Source: Citrus sinensis (taxonomy: Eukaryota > Streptophyta > Magnoliopsida > Sapindales > Rutaceae). From it: DNA of 64,000 nucleotides. The notes beneath the pieces are model-generated. The model was not told the origin of the DNA and did not search any database. It was given only the letters and a program-made list of their open reading frames with translations. Each line of letters opens with the position of its first letter. Position 1 is the first letter of the stretch. The translations under genes were made by a program, and so were the position numbers. Where the stretch lies: positions 27,173,501-27,237,500 of the forward strand of contig NC_068560.1 in the NCBI RefSeq assembly GCF_022201045.2, given 5' to 3'. This document shows positions 35,106 to 46,752 of the stretch, in pieces.

Positions 35106-36980
35106 GTGCTGTAGCATCCAGTTAGCGAAGAAATAGTGAGTTTCGATTTGCTTCATTTCTCAACTGTTTCTGATTGAATGTTGTGAGCTATTGTGGGAGT
35201 AGGTAGTCTCTTGTTCTTAGATGGTATTACTCTTTTGCTCATAGCCTCTCCTTTGTCTGATATTCTGATAGGGACAGTCTAGGTATCTAATTTTGTGACA
35301 ATAGTTAATGTCATTAAACTTGTTTCAGCATTTAATTGGTTTGCATAAGGGTTTCTAATTAAGTCTTTTAAATGTGAACAGAGAGGGAGTAGGGAGGCCC
35401 CTAGAAACCAAAAGCCCGCAGTTGAGTTTCAGGCAAAGAGAAGCAGATCTTCTGTAAATAATATATGTTTTCAAAAGAGTAGCTAAACTTTTATTGGACC
35501 CTCTCGGGTGATGCTATTTCCGGATTACTAGTCAGTAACCATTACATTAAAAGTTCATGTACAATTTATATATTTTGAAAGAGTAGCTGATCTCGATCGA
35601 ACCCTTTTTGTATCCTGGTTGCTAACTTTTTCATTTATAGTTTTAGTGATGGTTACTTTAGAAAGATGCATAAATAGAAATTTAAGTTAAAACGAATGTT
35701 TCCCAACTCTTATCTTCACATTATCTTTGTTGTGCCGTCATGCTGTTAGAAGAATCACAGAGTTGCAGCCCTATTGGCATTGGCCCAACTTCTTTCTGGA
35801 ATAATATGAGCAGAACAGCTTGCTGCAGAGGACTATGTGGGGCCCATTTCTCGGGTTTTTTTTTTTAAATATATTATTGACATGTTATTTTTTTTTCAAA
35901 TAAGGAAATTAAGCATCTCACTTTAACTCTTTTTTTCTTTCTTTTTTAATTTCTAAATTATGTTATGTTAGATAACAAATACTTCTCAAACGTGGTTTCT
36001 AAAAGCAATTATTGGTTATGCCAAGTTGCCAACTAATTTGGTTTTTAATTTGTGTGTATGTTGAAATTATCTGAAAATTTTATATCAGAATCAATTATTT
36101 TGCTCCCGCGGAATAATTTAGGGTTTGAGCCTCTGGGGCATCACTCTCTTACATAAGAGTATATTTCACTCAATTTTGAGTTCCCTACTATAAAATTAAC
36201 TTAAGCCAAATTATGACAAGTGTGTAACTACATTAGCTTTTTTATTAGAAAAATTAAAAAACTAAAAAAGTATAGATGTTTGAAATTTTTTATGTGTAAC
36301 AACTAATTTACTAATTTTTGGGCTTAGTTGACTAGTTGTAGTCTTAAATTTCCATTTAAGACATTAATATTTAAATTGCTTATATCATTTTTATTGTTTT
36401 AGATTTGAAATCTCATACTCTTTCAAATTGTCATGTTTCTTGAGAAAAAATAGGAGTAGTAGGAGCAAAAGTGGTAAATAATTTAATTTAAAAATATTAA
36501 TTTAGTATGTATATCTATTTCATTTATTTATTTATTGATATAGAAGTAGTTTCATTTCGTTTTATTGTAAGATTATGAAGAATGACTAAAATAATTATTA
36601 TGATAATTTGTATTTTATACAATGACCCTTGTATTAGATTAATGTTAATGTAAGATATATTACCAAATATTAGTTTTATTTAAATTTTTTATTTAAATAT
36701 GATTAGATTAAAATTAAAAATTAAAAATATATGAGTTATTCAGAATCTCCTCTTATCATTAAAGAAAGAGAAAAGAATTGTCTCCAAGTAATTTTGACAA
36801 TGATAAAGAAGAAACGAGGACAGATTTAACATATTAGGAATGGATACGAAGATACTGGCCCCCTCCCAATTCCCAGCTCATTCCCATTCCTAAACTCAAT
36901 TTACCTGAATAAAGAAAATGCAAAATTAAAACCTCAAAACGTAAACGAGAAAAGAAAAGAAGGTAAATGACAAAACTACT
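35106..36980. other. NF-YC 3' region and AT-rich intergenic DNA
   Basis: The 3' UTR may contain an intron (possible donor near 35136, acceptor near 35381 after gtgaacag). Beyond 35500 I see only AT-rich sequence with no gene. Confidence 0.45.
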
Positions 36981-38170
36981 CCAGTACTGTCCTCTCTATC
37001 CCAAGTCCTTTAACCTTACGAAACGCTTTGAACTCACCGTTTCGACTCGGCCGAAATTCTCCATTAAGGTACAAATCAAGCATACACGTTAATTTTTTCT
37101 TCATATCCGACATTGTGTAATTTGTGATTTTGATTATTTTATCTGCTTGTTTTGTTATAACTGTTATAATGTTTCTGATATTGAAATGTTAGTGGGTGAT
37201 TCCGTGATTGTTCGAAGGAAGCATAAGAATTGTGCTTTTAAAGCATATTATTTATTGCCCTTTAAGAAATATTAGAGCTTTTTTTTTTAATTATTTTAGT
37301 TGTGGGTGTGAAAAAGGTTTGATTTTTAGTTTCTTGAAGTTGAAGGCTTGTTGACAAATAAGTTTGGGATCTAGGGTTCTAGTTTAGATATTGATGATTG
37401 TTCATAGATGTAATCGAACTTGTACAACTAATTAAATTAGTACCTTCTATTACACACATTAAAGTCTTTAGCATTCAGGCATTTTTCTATTTGGAAAAAT
37501 CTGTGCATAAGTCGCTCATAAAGACTCTCATGTTCAGGCTATGGGTGTATGAACATTTTCGCACACATTGTCTATGTGTGTGTGAAGTTCACGCAGAAGA
37601 GAACAGATCTTAAACATGTTGGCTGTGGTGAAACCATCTGTGTATTCCTTCTAGTTTCGATAACTTTCCTTGTTGAAATCTTATGTGCTGTTGAGCGAGG
37701 AATCTACTTTGGATTATGTAACATTAGAACATTAGCTGTTAAATAAGAGTCCCCTTCAATCACACAAGCAATGTTCTAAGCATTTCTAGTTTAGAAACCT
37801 ATTACATTAGACTCAAAACACACACATGGATATATGTCAATGTTTTCAGCACTTTTAGTTTACAATACTATTTCTTGGACTCATAACATAAGTTGATGTG
37901 TGTTCATGCACTTTGCACACCGTGACAGAACTTGTGCTTCACGGATTTGGATTAAATGGATTTTCTTGACCTGCACTTCTAACCCTGGTAAATTTCTTAG
38001 CTGAATTATATGTATACTATTGAATAAAGTTATCCTTGAATTGTATAAACAATGTTTTTGGCTACTTCATTATTTCTCTCTATCTTTTTTTACACACTCT
38101 GCCACCCAACTACCCACCCGCAGATTTTCATATCCAAATATGCTTCTGCATGCATATATACAAGCTTGAA

Positions 38171-38251
38171 CATCGAATGTGGATTACATGCACATGTTCC
38201 ATGTGTACTTGCATCGAATGTGGATTACACGCTCGTGCTCCATAAGTACTT
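38171..38251 (+). repeat. 41-bp tandem duplication in the leader of IDM3-like copy A
   Basis: Two units starting catcgaatgtggattaca, at 38171 and 38212, differing in a handful of bases in their second halves. I do not see this doublet in the partner region near 50300, so it probably arose after the block duplication. Confidence 0.8.
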
Positions 38252-38474
38252 CTAGGTTACATTATCAGTTTGGAAACTTATCTGTGCTATTAAATAAAAA
38301 AATCTCATTATTATTATACCATTAAAATTTCCAGCACATGTATTCCGGGAAAGTCATTTCAGTCCTGCACTGTAAGTTTATAAACAGAAAACAAATAAGG
38401 GATAGGAAAGTAATTTGAGAAAGGAATCCAAGGTGAGGCGGTTACAAAATCTGCTCTTAGTGACGTTTGAGCAG

Positions 38475-38482
38475 TATATAAG
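38475..38482 (+). promoter_or_regulatory. TATA box of IDM3-like copy A
   Basis: tatataag lies 89 bases upstream of the ATG at 38571, inside a stretch conserved with copy D, where the same place reads tatttaag. Spacing suits a short leader. Confidence 0.55.
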
Positions 38483-38570
38483 TCGCGTATTAGTACTTGA
38501 ACAAATCATAATATCAAACCTAACCATATACATGTGATTGGAAACATCTCTCTGCTTGAAATTGCCATCA

Positions 38571-39790
38571 ATGGTGCCTGAAGATGGAGATGAAGATGAT
38601 GAAACCACTGAGATCTTGCTGAAATTCAGAGATCAGATCAGGAATTTACTGTAAGAACTTACATCCCTCAATTTTAAGTGCAGGATTCTGCAGTTTGACA
38701 AGAAATTGTTTTCTTCAGATGGGTTTAATTTTGTTAGTGAGTTCTTATTTTCATTTGGTAATATCATGTGTCTGATTGTTAGTGGGTGTCTGATTGTTAG
38801 TGGGTTGCATTAGATTTTTTATTTTTCCTTCTATTTTCCTTTCTAAATCTTTCATGTGTGACCCAGTTAATTCTCAGAATTGTAGGATGAAATTCCCTCA
38901 TTAATCGTTTAGATGATTGTTAATAAATTCTCATATTGAGAGCGATTGTTGAGGGGAGGAAATTTTCAATCAAAACTTTTGAATGTCTGACTTTTGCTTT
39001 GTCAAAATTAAAATTTTTTTATGCTTTTCAAGGGTGGTCGTGATTAAGGAAGAAGTTGGCTCTTAATTCTCTATTCTAATGGATGTATCATTTGCACGTG
39101 AATGCAACTTTACTGTATCTTCAAACTATGACCAACTTAAACTCTGCTGACAGGTTCAAGAAAACAAATGAAAGTAATGAGCCAGAGCCTGGCACCTTGA
39201 TTTGGCTTCTCTTTAATGGCATGCTATGTACTGTTTGACCAACCGTACCTGGCAATATTGGTTCATCACCGTCCTAGCAAGAGACTGAGGGATGTAACAC
39301 AAGTTGATCATGCAATGCTATTTCTTCCTCAGCTTGGGAGTCCGATGACATCTGCAAGCACTGACAGGTGGTGGAGCTTTGGGGTAGTGGGACATTTTGG
39401 ATCAATGGACATGGAGGTTTCTGAGGAATATTAAATGAGTCTTCATATTCCTCAACATTGACAAGTCCTACTACTAGTCCCACCTTCCCCATGGCTATGC
39501 TTTTGAAACCATACATATAGCGACCGGTTCAAGCTGAGATGTCATGCTTTTACAAGAAGCAACATTGCATTTCAATTAGTAGATGATCATTTCTTAGCAA
39601 CTTATTATCATTGCTCTTCACCCCTGGAAGAGATACCCGAAATCTTTGTCCACCTGGAGATTTCTCCATCACATTCCAGCTACCAGGCTGTCTAGATGAC
39701 CAACAGTTTAATGGCGACTTCACTGATGGGATATTCATAGGCGTAGTGAAAAAAAAGGTGACTAGAAGCATTCAGCTCCGACAAATATGC
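38571..39790 (+). pseudogene. IDM3-like alpha-crystallin-domain gene, copy A: rearranged mosaic pseudogene
   Basis: Exon 1 (38571-38650) is intact, 26 codons plus two bases, with a good donor. Exon 2 starts after gctgacag with FKKTNESNEPEPG, like copy D, but then loses frame and reaches TGA. From 39433 the order is scrambled: 39433-39513 is the middle of exon 2 in reverse orientation (GKVGLVVGLVNVEEYEDS on the minus strand); 39504-39585 resembles the 3' UTR of copy C, also reversed; 39601-39642 is the reversed end of exon 2 ([13 protein letters not shown]); and 39641-39760 is forward exon 3 ([14 protein letters not shown] through GVVKKK). Such a gene cannot encode a normal alpha-crystallin-domain protein. 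Inverted pieces from the opposite-strand paralogues suggest repair or template switching between inverted copies. Calls of the pieces rest on by-eye alignment. Confidence 0.8.
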
Positions 39791-40270
39791 CTTTGTTAGA
39801 GAATAGGACCAATTTTGAGTGCTAGATGTGAAATATTTGTCACTTGGTTGATCTCTAGTAATGGCAACTTCGGACTTGTCCTAGTTCTGCAGCATCTGTT
39901 TTTTTGCATTTTTTCATCTTTGTTTTGTGTAACCCTTTTCAGTTGTATCATTTGACTTCCTGAAAATAACATACTTTTGACTAGAGTCAAGCGGCCATTA
40001 TGTAAATGAGGAACCAAATCAAGAACGATGCAAACTGAACACACACTCTAATCAGCAGCCATAATTTTTATGAGGTAAACACAGAAGACTAAATAAGTTC
40101 ACTGTGAATCCACAAATATCAGCATCACTTGCTGGAAATTTTTTCTCAGAATGGGCCGTTCTTGTGCCATGGCAATTTGAAGCAGAGACAACAAAGTTTT
40201 ATCACAAACCAAATTATTAATATGAGCCATCATCTTGTCAATTTCAGACAAAAAAGAATTACATTTCTAA

Positions 40271-41157
40271 CTAGAGATGTTTTTGTTTCTTCACAGTTCC
40301 TTCCAGTATCCCATCAAAACCAAAATTTGCCGAAAACTGCTGAGGATCAACTGGACCAGGAAGATTTATTGTGATTGAAAATGGTCCCGCGGGGGTTAAG
40401 TTCTGGGTCTGCATTTCAAAAACTTGGGAGAACTTGTTCACTGATTTCTCGCCTGTTGTTGTTACTCCCTTGATCAATATCTTGCCAGTAGGATCAACTG
40501 TGCAGCTAAATTCATCTGCAGCCAGCAAAACCAATTATTATCAATGACTATGAGAACCTCTCATGCCAACATAGAGATCGACCATTAACTCCCTTTACAA
40601 CTTTGAATAAATAAATTAGAGAGAATTCTTGAATATAAAGGACCCAACAGGTTCTGAATCATTACAAGCAACTTACCATCATCTCTCTTCACCCCTGGAA
40701 GAGATATCCGGAACATGTAGTCGTCTTCGCTTTCGCCCACATCAGCTTTTCCCACATGTGGTCCCACCTGGCCTAATGTTGCTACTCCTGTCAATGCAAA
40801 TCCACTTTTTGTTGCAGCTCTCAATTTCGCCCACTCTGTTTTGGTCGGGCGTGATGGAATAAATATAGATGCTGGACCAGAAGCATCTATAAATTCAAAG
40901 CCATGAACCCTAGGTTCACTAACTGATGGTATACTCTCTGATGGTGGCAGCACGTCATGGACAACATAATCCTCAGATTCCTCTATGTCATGGACCACAT
41001 AATCTGTAGATTCCTCTATGTCATCTATATGTCTTTTTGCTTGAGAAGTTGGAGATGCCAAAGTAGGAGTTGACTCTCCATGGGATCCACTCGGTACATC
41101 ATTGGATTCTAACATTGACGACTCTGGGGTAACTATATACTGAGATGGGCTGTCCAT
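40271..41157 (-). CDS. IDM3-like alpha-crystallin-domain protein, copy B
   Basis: Coding exons 41157-40677 and 40515-40271 join in frame (phase 1) to 241 residues. The C-terminal half is the HSP20/alpha-crystallin-like domain typical of Arabidopsis IDM2/IDM3: [12 protein letters not shown], then [47 protein letters not shown] and [12 protein letters not shown]2 and IDM3 are nuclear proteins that work with IDM1 and MBD7 in active DNA demethylation; whether this copy does so is inference. The N-terminal half is acidic and Ser-rich with an exact-length repeat, DIEES[TE]DYVVH, at residues 46-56 and 57-67. The start is the first ATG of the exon after a probable 5' UTR acceptor (catacag). A 32-base UTR exon lies at 41951-41982. 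No coding defect is visible. Confidence 0.85.
40957..41022 (-). repeat. In-frame 33-bp tandem duplication in copy B
   Basis: Two 33-base units encode [11 protein letters not shown] and [11 protein letters not shown]. Copies C and D have a single or no equivalent. It lies outside the alpha-crystallin domain and keeps the frame. Confidence 0.85.
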
Positions 41158-41950
41158 TGCAGTTGCAGATACAGTAAATGCAAATCTGTATGACAATGCA
41201 ACATAAGTTAAGAAAATGAACAGTCAATTTCACATAAATTTATCCCGAAACATGTAATCACATACATCACATCAAAATCGTGGCTTATACACATGTATGA
41301 AATAAATGTCTTGACAACATTGGCAATGTCTTGATATTTGCCAGTGAAGTACATTTACTACGCAACCTGACAAATTTATCATTTTTCAGAGTAATAAACC
41401 ACAGGTTCAAATTTTTACCAACATAATTGGTTATAGCTGACAATTGGAAATAAGAGAGAATATTCAGCATAATTCAAATTTTGGCGCGGGCGCGAAATCA
41501 AGAAAATTAGTTTTTTCCCACACGAAACAAACAGCAGTGAGGTATCAACCATATTTTTGCATTTGAAAACAGGAGATACAATTACAATTAACACGAAAGA
41601 AGCATACTTTGCATACTAAAGGATCAGATAATCTACCAATACATCCATCTTTATAGCAGTGTAATCTATTCACGAATTTCCATAAGCAGCAGCATTACAG
41701 CTTCCTTAGTGTAAAGGTATATTACTATTGCATGAATCAACTAAAAGATCAATCCCACATAGATCAATTTAAGAACAAAGAATTTTCAGATGATATCACG
41801 AGAAAATTAGATGGACTGTTGTTACAAGAAATCAAAAACATACATGCAAACCATCAAAACTTAACCCAATTTGAGTTGTTCAGAAAATTAAAAGATCAAC
41901 AAGATGAACACAAATCACAAAATAAATAAATGAATAAAACCCAAATTCAC

Positions 41951-41982
41951 CTTCAAGCAAAGTGTACAAAGTTGATAACTTT
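41951..41982 (-). other. Probable 5' UTR exon of copy B
   Basis: A 32-base segment between ttcgcag (acceptor) and gtgaat (donor) on the minus strand. It is matched base for base in length by 46323-46354 upstream of copy C. Conservation of both borders in the duplicate supports a real exon. Confidence 0.5.
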
Positions 41983-42259
41983 CTGCGAAAACAAAAGCAT
42001 GCAATCATGTTAGATACAACCCCATTTATGGGGGGAAAAAAAACTCTAAAGCCAACAAAATTAAGAACATATAAATAAGCTGCTGATCAAATTAAACACA
42101 TGCATGTACATAAAACGTGTACTCAGAAATTAACACGCAAATAAAATACATGCATTAGAGAATCAAGCTAGCTATAAGAAAAGCTAACCAGTCGAATAGA
42201 AACAGTAAAAGGGCCAGGCAATGGAGAAAGAAAAAAAACAAAAAACAAATGGGTTTAAG

Positions 42260-43700
42260 TTCTGTCAGCAAGAGAAGTGAGGGACAAAATGTTAATGGTA
42301 ACGTATATATAAAAGTTCACAGTGTATGTACAGACTTTCCCGCACTGGGAATGGACACCTCTGTGTGGGACCCACATCACTATTGTAATTTTTAAAAATT
42401 ATTATTATTATTTGATTTTTTTTTTTTTGACAAAGAATGCGTATTTTTATATTATATCAGACACTTTACAATATTTGTAGACATAGTTAGTTAAATTGGT
42501 AAAATTTCTTATTTTGAAAAACAGAAATCAAGTTGTAATTTTGCTCATACGAGTGGGGGAAATTAAATTGTATTTAGGCTAAAAATAATAATATTTTATT
42601 TTTTTACTAATTTATGTAATTATCTTTCAAGTATTATGTGACAAGTAGTAATATCAAAACCACAAATTAATATTATTATTACCTCATTTATTCAAAGAAT
42701 TCTTTCAAATTTTACACTAAGCGAGAATTAAATTCCAAACAGGCAAACCTCTCTTTAAACAGTAAATACCAATTATACCGAATTAAAAATCACAAGTTCT
42801 GTTAAATGTTAAAAATTTACGATGATTTAAAAAGTTAGGAATAATAATGTGGTGGTTAATATATTTACAATCATTTTATTGCTTTTTTTTTCCTAATAAA
42901 ACAATTGGCTTTAAAATCTTTTTTTAAAAGGAAGAATAAAGTTCCTGATAAGGTCAACATATGGCAATAAACTTAAAAAGTAATTATTAGCTGATTTCAT
43001 CATTAATGAATGAAATCTCACACCCACACTGTACACTTTAATTCTAAACAACCCGTTTAGGGAAATTGGATGTCACTTGAATCAATTTGGACATATCCAA
43101 CTTAGATCCTATCACTGAATTCTTTTCAAATTGATAATTTTTATCTATCTATGGTAACTATATCTTGACAACTCCATCTGTGGTGACTATATTCTTGTAG
43201 TTCATGAGTTGTGCCAAGTGAATGAAAAGTTGTCACAATTAAATAGTGTATGAGACTAGTTCTTTTTATTACTCTATAAGAAATTTTAAAAAAAAAGTGC
43301 CAAATTTATGTTTTTTATGGACCAATAATATAAAGTTTTCAATGTCCTTCATACTCTTAACGACTATATTTTCACACCAAGGTCTTGCGATACAAGAGTG
43401 TAAGGAAAAATTTATACGCATGATAGAGTAAAAGACTTTAGTTTATGTTTTCACCATTATGTCCTTTTATGGAATTAAAATTTTGGATCCGTCATTGCTT
43501 ATCCACAAAGAGAGGCTTTGTTGATAGGATGATGGCGGTGGCAAGCTAGTTCCTCTGCTCAGGATGTTAGAAGATTGAAATGAAAAGTTTATTATAATAA
43601 TAACATTTTTATCAATTTACTCTAGTAAGAGTCCCTAAAAACATAACTTACAAAGGGGTCAAGACCCTAATTGTCAGTAAATATACTCAAACTAGAAACA
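42260..43700. other. Intergenic between copies B and C, no gene
   Basis: AT-rich. The left edge is the promoter and leader region of copy B. The right edge begins the 3' flank of copy C, which resembles the 3' flank of copy B (catcttgtcaat block at 43792 and 40229). The open frame at 43246-43431 is not convincing. Confidence 0.5.
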
Positions 43701-43959
43701 TTTTAATACAACGGTAGCTTTTCTTGCATGGCGATCTGAAATTCAGATAAAAAGAGATTACCATTGAACATTTTCAACTAAACAATCATCTTGTCAATCC
43801 TAGGCAAAATAAAGAAAGGGTGGAATTATATTTCCTATTTCCTGTAGTGGAAATTTGATTATTTGAGATCCATTATTAACTATGATTTGAAACTAAACAC
43901 GTAGAGGAACCAGTTCAAGCCTAGAGAGGTCAGGATTTTGCAGGGAGCAAAATTATATT

Positions 43960-44985
43960 TCAACTAGTATGTTTTTGTTTCATCACAATTCCCTCAAGAA
44001 TCCCATCGATGCCAAAATTTCCTGAAAACTGTTCAGGATTGACTGGACCAGGAAGCTGAAATGATATTGAGAAGTGTCCAGGAGGGCAAAGGTTCTGGGT
44101 CTGCATTTCAAACACTTGGGAGTACTTATACACTGATTTCTCGCCTGTAGTTGTCACTCCCTTTATCAATACCTTTCCCATGGGATCGACTTCACAACTA
44201 AAATCACCTGCAACCAGGAAAAGCATTTGTTTGGAACATCGTATTTAAACAGAGAGATTGGTAGAAAAGCTATAGCTAGCAGTCTCTTGCTTTTAAGTTC
44301 AGGTCATCACATCAGTTTGTCCTGAAGTGATACTACTATTAAAATGTAATATGCTTGGCTATCGCCTAGTCGTCATCATAAAATAAATAGATGAAGATGG
44401 AAAAATAGTGAGAATTCTTGACCAAACACAAAAAAAAGTTATGGATCCAAAGTCATTAAGCAACTTACCATCATCTCTTTTCACCCCCGGAAGAGCTACC
44501 CGAAACATATAAGAGTCTTCACATTCCCCAATATCGACAAGTCCTACGACTGGTCCCACCTTTCCCGTGGCTGCACTCCCAGTCACCGAAAATCCAGTTT
44601 TAGTTGCAGCTGTTATTTCAGCCCACACTTGTTTGGTTGGGCGAGAAGGAAGAAATAGCAATGCTGGCTCATGACCCTCTAGATATCTGGTGTAATTACT
44701 CACAGGTGCACTCTCGGATGGAATACTATCCAAAGGTGGCAGCCTACTATTTAAAGGCGTCACCTTGTGGAGGTTATGTTCCTCGGATGCCTCAGCGTCA
44801 TCTAGATGTCTTTTTCTTTGAGAAGTTTGAGATGGCAGAACAAGAAGTGACTCTCCATTGGATTCGGCTTCTTTGACAGGCACATCATGTAAACTACCTT
44901 CTTCCAAAATGAGGAACCTAGCAGCTTCACTGGATTCTAACATTGGTGTATCAGGGGCAACCATAAACTTGGATGGGCTATCCAT
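43960..44985 (-). CDS. IDM3-like alpha-crystallin-domain protein, copy C
   Basis: Coding exons 44985-44469 and 44207-43960 join in frame to 254 residues. The domain blocks match copy [75 protein letters not shown] and [11 protein letters not shown]. The N-terminal region starts [11 protein letters not shown] and contains a basic-acidic KRHLDDAE stretch shared with copy B (KRHIDDIE). The family role is in chromatin and DNA demethylation; the function of this copy is inferred from similarity only. A 32-base UTR exon lies at 46323-46354, and its donor is GC rather than GT. The UTR intron that follows carries a 616-bp MITE at 45083-45698 that copy B lacks. The reading frame is whole. Confidence 0.86.
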
Positions 44986-45082
44986 GGCAGTTGCTCACAC
45001 AACAAATGCGAATCTGTATGAACAAAAAAGTAACTAAGAAAATTAACTATAACGGCATATTCATAGAAACATATTTATTTAT

Positions 45083-45698
45083 GGGTAATTTTTAAAAACC
45101 TCCCCTGAGGTTTAGGCTTGTTGCAAGTAGATGGCGAAAATTGATTTATTTGTAAAAAACCCCCTACCGTCAGTTAAGTTTAACATTGACCGTTAGTTGA
45201 CCGTGCAAAGACAATATTACCCTTAACAATAGTTTGTAAACGAAAATAACTAAAAAAAACCAAAATTATTGGTGCAAAAAGCACAAACCCTATTTTTTGA
45301 TAATTTTATCCTTGTCAATTCTAAAAATTTACAATATCATAGTTAAAGATTATGACTATTTCATTTTTAAATTTTTAATTTTATCTTTCTTGTAGGAATT
45401 TTAAGAAAATATCAATAATTTAAAGATGATTTTTTAATTTTTTTAATTTTAATTTTTTTATAAAAACTTTAAGAAAATATCAATAATTTAAAAAGTGTAA
45501 AATAGCTAATAATTTTGGTTTTTTTTTATAGTTATTTTCGTTTATAAACTATTGTTAAGGGTAATATTGTCTTTGCACGGTCAACTAACGGTCAATGTTA
45601 AACTTAACTGACGGTAGGGGGTTTTTTACAAATAAATCAATTCTCACCATCTACTTGCAACAAGCCCAAACTTCAGGGGAGATTTTTAAAAATTACCC
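45083..45698. mobile_element. 616-bp Mutator-type MITE, copy 1, in the 5' UTR intron of copy C
   Basis: A 10-bp duplication, atttatttat, flanks the element (45073-45082 and 45699-45708). The ends are gggtaatttttaaaaa and its reverse complement. Arms of about 190 bases pair with roughly 95% identity, including the central tattacccttaacaatagtt block. The middle is AT-rich and non-coding. Long terminal inverted repeats with 9-11-bp duplications point to a non-autonomous Mutator-like element. Confidence 0.88.
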
Positions 45699-46322
45699 AT
45701 TTATTTATCTATATGCAGCGCTGCAGCAGGCAAGTTAAAGTTGCCAGTACTCATAATCATTCACTATGTAAACCGCCTCCCAGCTTCCAATACTGATTAA
45801 TTTGACATAAGAAATGTTGATTTCAAAGATAAAACTTAGCAGCAGGCACTAAAATTTTGGTCAAGAACATTTCATAAGTTATCAGTTCTCTTCTTAACAT
45901 TACTCTAAAGATAACCCAAAATGGTAAAATTCCAGAAAAAATTAGTGACCGTTGCTAAAAGGTTAGCCACAATTGCAATAATTTTTGTTTTTTCTTCCGA
46001 AACGATTAGAAGTGAGAAATCAACCATCAACTTGCATGTTAAAACCGGTGCTATGATTAAAATTGACGCAGAGGAAGCAAACTTCATATAATGAGAGGAT
46101 CAATTCAAGCCATCCATAACCATTCATCCATCTATTATTCTGTGTACCTATTTAGCTATTTTATACAAGTAGCAGATGGCAGCTTGCTTTAGAGGTCTAA
46201 TACTTGAATAATCTAAACATGCAAACCATCATAATGAAACCAAAGTTGAGTTCTTGATCAAAAGATTATAAATTCCAACAAATTTTAAAGACAATCACAA
46301 AAGATTCATACCCAGAACTCGC

Positions 46323-46354
46323 CTTCAAGCAACGTGTACCAAGTTGATATCTTT
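46323..46354 (-). other. Probable 5' UTR exon of copy C with a GC donor
   Basis: Thirty-two bases, same length and near-identical to 41951-41982. The donor reads cttgaag followed by gcgagt, where copy B has gtgaat. AAG/GCGAGT is a plausible GC-AG intron donor. If it is not used, the leader of copy C must be spliced differently. Confidence 0.45.
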
Positions 46355-46752
46355 CTGCAAAATCAAAAGCAAGCAATTAATGGTTAAAAAAAAAAATACT
46401 CATGAAGGACATAAAAAAACCCCCATTTATGAGGAAAAAATTTAAAAAAGAATAAAGCTAACAGAAATACATAAAGCACAAGTAAATTAGCTGAAGATAA
46501 AATTAAAAATTTGCGTCATGCATGCACATAAAATATGTACATTACAGAAACAAGAGCTAGAAGATCAGAAGGACTTAACCAGATGATGAGAAAAGCAAGG
46601 GGAGTTTGGACTGAAGGACTGGAAGTGAGGAAGAAATGTAAATGGCTACACATGAATTCTGAAACTTTTGGTCGTGGGACAGATTCTGAGAAATATTTGC
46701 GAAATTTAATGGGGCTAGTGAGTGGTTACTGGCAGCTGGTCACTTCCCAATT

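Larger units (their letters stand above)
36990..38650 (+). repeat. Duplicated 5' block A of the IDM3-like cluster (partner 49720-50830)
   Basis: Collinear, diverged similarity runs through the non-coding leader. Shared stretches include taatttgtgattttgattat, gaattgtgcttttaaagcat, cgcagaag followed by ggtgaaacca, aagtaatttgagaaaggaat, gtgaggcggttacaaaat and aacatctctctg. Both copies end in a first coding exon with the shared gatcagatcagg. Block A is longer, partly because of a 41-bp tandem duplication at 38171. A possible 5' UTR exon ends at 37068 before gtacaaat, matched by 49807 in the partner. Confidence 0.85.

Noticed and set aside
41732-41929. 65-codon polar frame
   Set aside because: It lies inside a probable 5' UTR intron of copy B on the opposite strand and has no homologue in the matching part of copy C.
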